Assembly: GCA_002385465.1 (NCBI GenBank)
Contig: DGDN01000077.1
Coordinates: forward strand, 1 to 16,000
DNA: 16,000 nt
Direction: 5' to 3'
Origin: Candidatus Fermentithermobacillaceae bacterium UBA3951
Lineage (GTDB): Bacteria; Bacillota; Sulfobacillia; Fermentithermobacillales; Fermentithermobacillaceae
Shown here: positions 14,072-16,000 of the stretch, one piece after another
How the letters are laid out: every line of letters begins with the position of its first letter
Numbering within the stretch: the first letter of the stretch is position 1
Notes under the pieces: model-generated
The model's input: only the letters and a program-made list of their open reading frames with translations
Told to the model about the DNA's origin: nothing
Database searches by the model: none
Translations under genes and position numbers: made by a program

Positions 14072-14686
14072 ATGGCTAAGAAAACAAGGAAACAAACTGA
14101 GAGGAAACCGGCTCTAACAACAAGACCGGGCCCGGAGAGGAGTCCCCTTTTCAAATACCTCCCCGCCGCGTTCCTAGGCCTCGTCTTGTTGGTGGTAGCC
14201 GTTACGTTTCTCCAGCAACAGCGGCAGATAAAGGAGGCTCTTTCCGTGACCGACACGGTGAGGATCGAGACGAGTAAAGGTGAAGTGGTTGTTGAGGTTT
14301 ACCCGAAGCTTGCCCCGATCACGGTTGAGAACTTTAAGAAGCTTGTAAAGGAAGAGTTTTACGACGGTCTCAAGTGGCACAGGGTTGAAGATTGGGTCGT
14401 GCAGACCGGTGATCCCCTCGGTACCGGTGAAGGCGGGTCATCAGAAACCATACCCCTGGAGATCAGCAGGGTCCTGAAAAACCGTAGGGGTATGCTGGGG
14501 ATGGCACGCACTCTAGATCCCAATTCTGCTTCATCCCAGTTCTACGTGCTAAAGACTGACGCGCCGCGGCTTGACGGTGGTTATGCGGTGTTTGGCAAGG
14601 TGGTTTCGGGGATGGACGCGATTGACCAGCTTACCACGGATGACATCATCGTGAAGGCCACGCTGGAGACCGAGTCGCCGGAATAA
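14072..14686 (+). CDS. Membrane-anchored cyclophilin-type peptidyl-prolyl isomerase
   Basis: A 204-residue protein. Residues 1-28 are strongly basic and cytoplasmic; 29-47 form one transmembrane anchor with no lipobox or clear cleavage site. Residues about 58-202 are a compact cyclophilin domain. It contains VRIETSKGEVVVEVYPKLAP, WHRVEDWVVQTGDP with Arg104 (matching the catalytic Arg of cyclophilin A) and Gln111, NSASSQFYVL, and LDGGYAVFGKVVSGMD. The domain should lie outside the membrane and help exported proteins fold by cis-trans isomerisation at proline. Phe in the usual FHRV motif is Trp here. The ATG has AGAGAGGTG about 9 bases upstream. It appears to be a single-gene unit ending at a hairpin. 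Confidence 0.92.
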   Translation: MAKKTRKQTERKPALTTRPGPERSPLFKYLPAAFLGLVLLVVAVTFLQQQRQIKEALSVTDTVRIETSKGEVVVEVYPKLAPITVENFKKLVKEEFYDGLKWHRVEDWVVQTGDPLGTGEGGSSETIPLEISRVLKNRRGMLGMARTLDPNSASSQFYVLKTDAPRLDGGYAVFGKVVSGMDAIDQLTTDDIIVKATLETESPE

Positions 14687-14696
14687 ACCTGCAGGT

Positions 14697-14735
14697 AAAA
14701 GCCGTAAACCTATTGGCCGGACGGCCGGGCTTTTT
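14697..14735 (+). terminator. Intrinsic terminator after the prolyl isomerase
   Basis: AAAAGCC (14697-14703) pairs with GGCTTTT (14728-14734) and runs into the final T. Inside, GGCC (14715-14718) pairs with GGCC (14723-14726). The T-run gives the expected 3' tract. The outer and inner stems are separated by unpaired bases, so the structure is imperfect. Confidence 0.6.
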
Positions 14736-15168
14736 CATGGCGATAAAGCCTGCGGCGATGATTTTGCCAGCGTAGGCGGCAAATCGACGAAAAATCCAAG
14801 CGCTCGGCGGTTGTACGGGCGCTTCTTCGTCTTTCTGAACCGTTTGTTTTTCATCCAGGTATGCCGTGGCGCCCAGTCCTCCGAACTCATAAGCTTCTGA
14901 ACCTCCGTACCTTCGAACCTCTTAACCTCTTAACCTCTTAACCTTTGAGCCTCTGAACTTCTGGACCTCTGAGCCTCCGAACGTCCGATGCCCCTCTCTC
15001 CGCCTCTTCGTCTTTTTCAACTCTGTCTTGGTCCGGGTTTTTCACTCCTCCTCCGAGTTTCCGGCCAGGGCGCGGTGCCTCCCGGGGGCGGCACCAGTCG
15101 GGGATGGCCGCGGCCCTTGTGGACGTGGGCTTCGGCTGGAGGTGATGTCACAAAACGGTAGGTTATGG
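14736..15168. other. Non-coding island with hairpins and pyrimidine-rich tract
   Basis: No protein-coding frame with a plausible start, ribosome binding site or recognisable product is seen here. The region holds: an imperfect hairpin, ATTTTGCC against GGCAAAT (about 14761-14783); a two-part hairpin, GACGAA/TTCGTC (14786-14791, 14826-14831) around AAGCGC/GCGCTT (14798-14803, 14819-14824); the octamer array at 14879-14990; a strongly C/T-rich tract from about 14990 to 15060; and a 6-bp hairpin, GGTGCC/GGCACC (15074-15079, 15090-15095). It may be a decayed or structural intergenic region, or encode an RNA. Confidence 0.5.
14879..14990. repeat. Degenerate 8-bp tandem repeat array, 14 units
   Basis: Reading from 14879, the sequence divides without gaps into fourteen 8-base units. 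Examples are CTCCGAAC, TTCTGAAC, CTTCGAAC, CTCTTAAC, CTTTGAGC, CTCTGAAC, CTCTGAGC and CTCCGAAC. The consensus is about CTCTGAAC. Three consecutive identical CTCTTAAC copies occupy 14919-14942. The period is not a multiple of three, so the array is not a coding repeat. Its ends grade into C/T-rich sequence. Confidence 0.8.
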
Positions 15169-15198
15169 TAGACAAACTGCTATAGCATGCCTTAATAT
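15169..15198 (+). promoter_or_regulatory. Candidate promoter of the HTH gene
   Basis: TAGACA (15169-15174, 5 of 6 to consensus), 18-base spacer, TAATAT (15193-15198, 4 of 6). The palindrome GCTATAGC lies in the spacer. The downstream leader of about 70 bases contains the repeats listed next. Confidence 0.35.
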
Positions 15199-15230
15199 GT
15201 CATTAGAACGCTTAAAATGTCACTAAACAG
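15191..15230 (+). repeat. Two tandem 20-base direct repeats upstream of the HTH gene
   Basis: Positions 15191-15210 and 15211-15230 align base for base without gaps at 15 of 20 positions, sharing CTTAA-n-ATGTCA-n-TA. They overlap the candidate -10 and the expected transcription start. They look like a paired binding site for a regulator, plausibly the gene's own helix-turn-helix product. Confidence 0.45.
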
Positions 15231-15233
15231 TAT

Positions 15234-15260
15234 GTTAATGGCAGAAAAGTGCCTATTAAC
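15234..15260 (+). promoter_or_regulatory. Stem-loop immediately before the HTH gene's ribosome binding site
   Basis: GTTAAT-GGCA (15234-15243) pairs with TGCC-ATTAAC (15250-15260, one bulged T) around the loop GAAAAG, giving 10 bp. It directly abuts GGGGGAT (15261-15267), the ribosome binding site for ATG 15274. It could be an operator in DNA or a structure that modulates translation in RNA. Confidence 0.5.
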
Positions 15261-15273
15261 GGGGGATTACAGT

Positions 15274-15759
15274 ATGAAAAGAGTACTTACACCGGAACAG
15301 GTAGCTCAAGTCTTAGGCCTCAGCAAGAGGACGGTGATCTCCTGGTTGCAGCAAGGGAAGCTCAATGGAATCAAGGTTGGAAACCGGTGGAGGGTGAGGG
15401 AAGAGGATCTCGATAAGTTCATAGACGAGCCCAATGTGTACTTCACAGACTACATCCATCGTGCCAGGTTCATTGAGATGCAGAAGATAACTGGGGCCCG
15501 TGACCGCAATCTGGTTTCTTCCATATATATATTGTCGTGTCTCCCGCGACCCCTCGATGAGTTCCTGGAGGAAGGCTCTATGGATGTCGACGGGATAAGG
15601 AGGGCGACGCGTTTCTGGGGACCCCTGGAGAGAGCTCTTATACAGGCTGCCCTCAGCCTCTACGACCCGACGCAGCCGGCAGATATTAATGAAGTTTTCT
15701 CGGCTCTCGATTCCAAGGGAGTAGAGGTTGTGATGCAGGCGCTGAGGCTGAGGTGGTAG
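15274..15759 (+). CDS. Excisionase-family helix-turn-helix protein with unknown C-terminal domain
   Basis: A 161-residue protein. Residues 1-50 are a MerR/excisionase-type winged helix-turn-helix: VLTPEQVAQVLGLSKRTVIS, then WLQQGKLNGIKVGNRWRV and REEDLDKFI. Such domains bind DNA as small transcription regulators or recombination directionality factors. Residues about 60-161 are mostly helical, contain RFIEMQKITGARDRNLVSS, and match no family I recognise; a role in sensing or dimerisation is a guess. There is no integrase, transposase or phage gene nearby, so a regulator is likelier than a true excisionase. The frame opens earlier at ATG 15217, but ATG 15274 has GGGGGAT 6 bases upstream and starts at the HTH. 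The next element downstream is the rRNA promoter. Confidence 0.8.
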   Translation: MKRVLTPEQVAQVLGLSKRTVISWLQQGKLNGIKVGNRWRVREEDLDKFIDEPNVYFTDYIHRARFIEMQKITGARDRNLVSSIYILSCLPRPLDEFLEEGSMDVDGIRRATRFWGPLERALIQAALSLYDPTQPADINEVFSALDSKGVEVVMQALRLRW

Positions 15760-15767
15760 GTTAGAGG

Positions 15768-15779
15768 GCCCGATCGGGC
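15768..15779 (+). terminator. Weak terminator-like palindrome after the HTH gene
   Basis: GCCC-GATC-GGGC is a perfect 12-base palindrome just after the stop codon and is followed by TTGCGT. The stem is short and the T-tract minimal, so function is uncertain. Confidence 0.3.
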
Positions 15780-15881
15780 TTGCGTCACCTGCGCCGGTAT
15801 GCTAAGATCATCTTCGCTTCGCGGGTGGCGAGGCGCCGAATCTCGAAGACGTGTATCCTCGACATTCGAAGAAGCAAAGCG

Positions 15882-15910
15882 TTGACAACCAGGCAAAAGA
15901 GCGGTAAAAT
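15882..15910 (+). promoter_or_regulatory. rRNA operon promoter
   Basis: TTGACA (15882-15887) is a perfect -35. It is followed by a 17-base spacer and TAAAAT (15905-15910), which matches the -10 consensus at 5 of 6 positions. It is by far the best sigma-A-type promoter in the window and directly precedes an rRNA leader. A-rich sequence upstream (about 15868-15880) may act as a modest UP element. Transcription would start near 15917. Confidence 0.85.
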
Positions 15911-15916
15911 AAAGTC

Positions 15917-16000
15917 TGTTGTCTCGGTCCTTGAAAACTGAACAGCGTAAGAGAACCTTTGAGTCTAAGGGACTCGCTTTTGGGCGAGTGACTCTTCGGA
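15917..16000 (+). other. Leader of an rRNA operon (16S gene starts beyond the window)
   Basis: The string CTTGAAAACTGAACAGC (15930 onward) is characteristic of the leader or spacer of rRNA operons in Bacillota. It is followed by a stem-loop: ACTCGC (15972-15977), loop TTTTGG, GCGAGT (15984-15989), enclosed by GAGTC (15961-15965) and GACTC (15990-15994). Such stems take part in 16S precursor processing. The conserved start of mature 16S rRNA (AGAGTTTGAT-like) is not reached before base 16000. Confidence 0.75.

Noticed and set aside
14879..14990. Octamer array as a CRISPR or replication-origin iteron array
   Set aside because: CRISPR repeats are longer with unique spacers, and here the units are contiguous. 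Replication iterons are also longer, and no replication initiator gene or DnaA-box cluster is nearby.
15274..15759. Part of an integrated phage or integrative element (excisionase)
   Set aside because: No integrase, attachment-site repeats, tRNA gene or phage genes are visible, so the HTH protein alone does not support a mobile element within this window.
15911..16000. Start of the 16S rRNA gene itself
   Set aside because: The leader sequence is present but the conserved 5' end of mature 16S rRNA does not appear before the window ends.

Overview
The window looks like chromosome of an anaerobic, probably thermophilic, moderately GC-rich member of the Bacillota (Clostridia-like). The grounds are strong GGAGG-type ribosome binding sites, frequent GTG/TTG starts, a lipoprotein with a typical Gram-positive lipobox, an [FeFe] hydrogenase with an NAD(P)/FAD partner, an aldo/keto reductase carrying two [4Fe-4S] motifs, and a Firmicutes-style rRNA leader at the right edge. 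The thermophily part is a guess; the species cannot be named from this sequence.

Layout, left to right. (1) 1-278: C-terminal end of a SpoU/TrmH-family RNA methyltransferase. (2) 355-1725: secreted lipoprotein with an alpha/beta-hydrolase domain, followed by a strong hairpin. (3) 1828-2295, minus strand: small FMN-binding pyridoxamine-phosphate-oxidase-like protein. (4) 2684-4919: a likely two-gene operon of a long-form glucose-1-phosphate thymidylyltransferase and a ferredoxin-like aldo/keto reductase, ending in a terminator shared with a convergent gene. (5) 5050-5988, minus strand: metallo-beta-lactamase-fold hydrolase, divergent from (6) 6162-8315: a GH36/alpha-galactosidase-like protein whose active site appears altered. 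The divergent region contains a perfect 8-bp inverted repeat over a candidate promoter. (7) 8491-12155: the most interesting locus, a two-gene translationally coupled hydrogenase operon. Its first protein fuses a NuoF-type [4Fe-4S] domain to a GltD/NfnB-type FAD-NAD(P) module; its second is a complete group A [FeFe] hydrogenase. A promoter with an extended -10 and an inverted repeat just upstream of it precede the operon. (8) 12254-13801, minus strand: CocE/NonD-type serine hydrolase. (9) 14072-14686: membrane-anchored cyclophilin-type prolyl isomerase. (10) 14687-15273: a non-coding island with several hairpins and a 14-unit degenerate 8-bp tandem repeat. (11) 15274-15759: excisionase-type helix-turn-helix protein with an unrecognised C-terminal domain. 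(12) 15882-16000: a near-consensus promoter and leader of an rRNA operon whose 16S gene must begin just outside the window.

Taken together, this is mostly metabolic housekeeping and redox chemistry. The hydrogenase pair would link H2 turnover to a pyridine nucleotide (and possibly ferredoxin) through an NfnB-like flavoprotein, with no NuoE subunit and no NuoF FMN domain. I found no CRISPR array, insertion sequence, tRNA or defence system.
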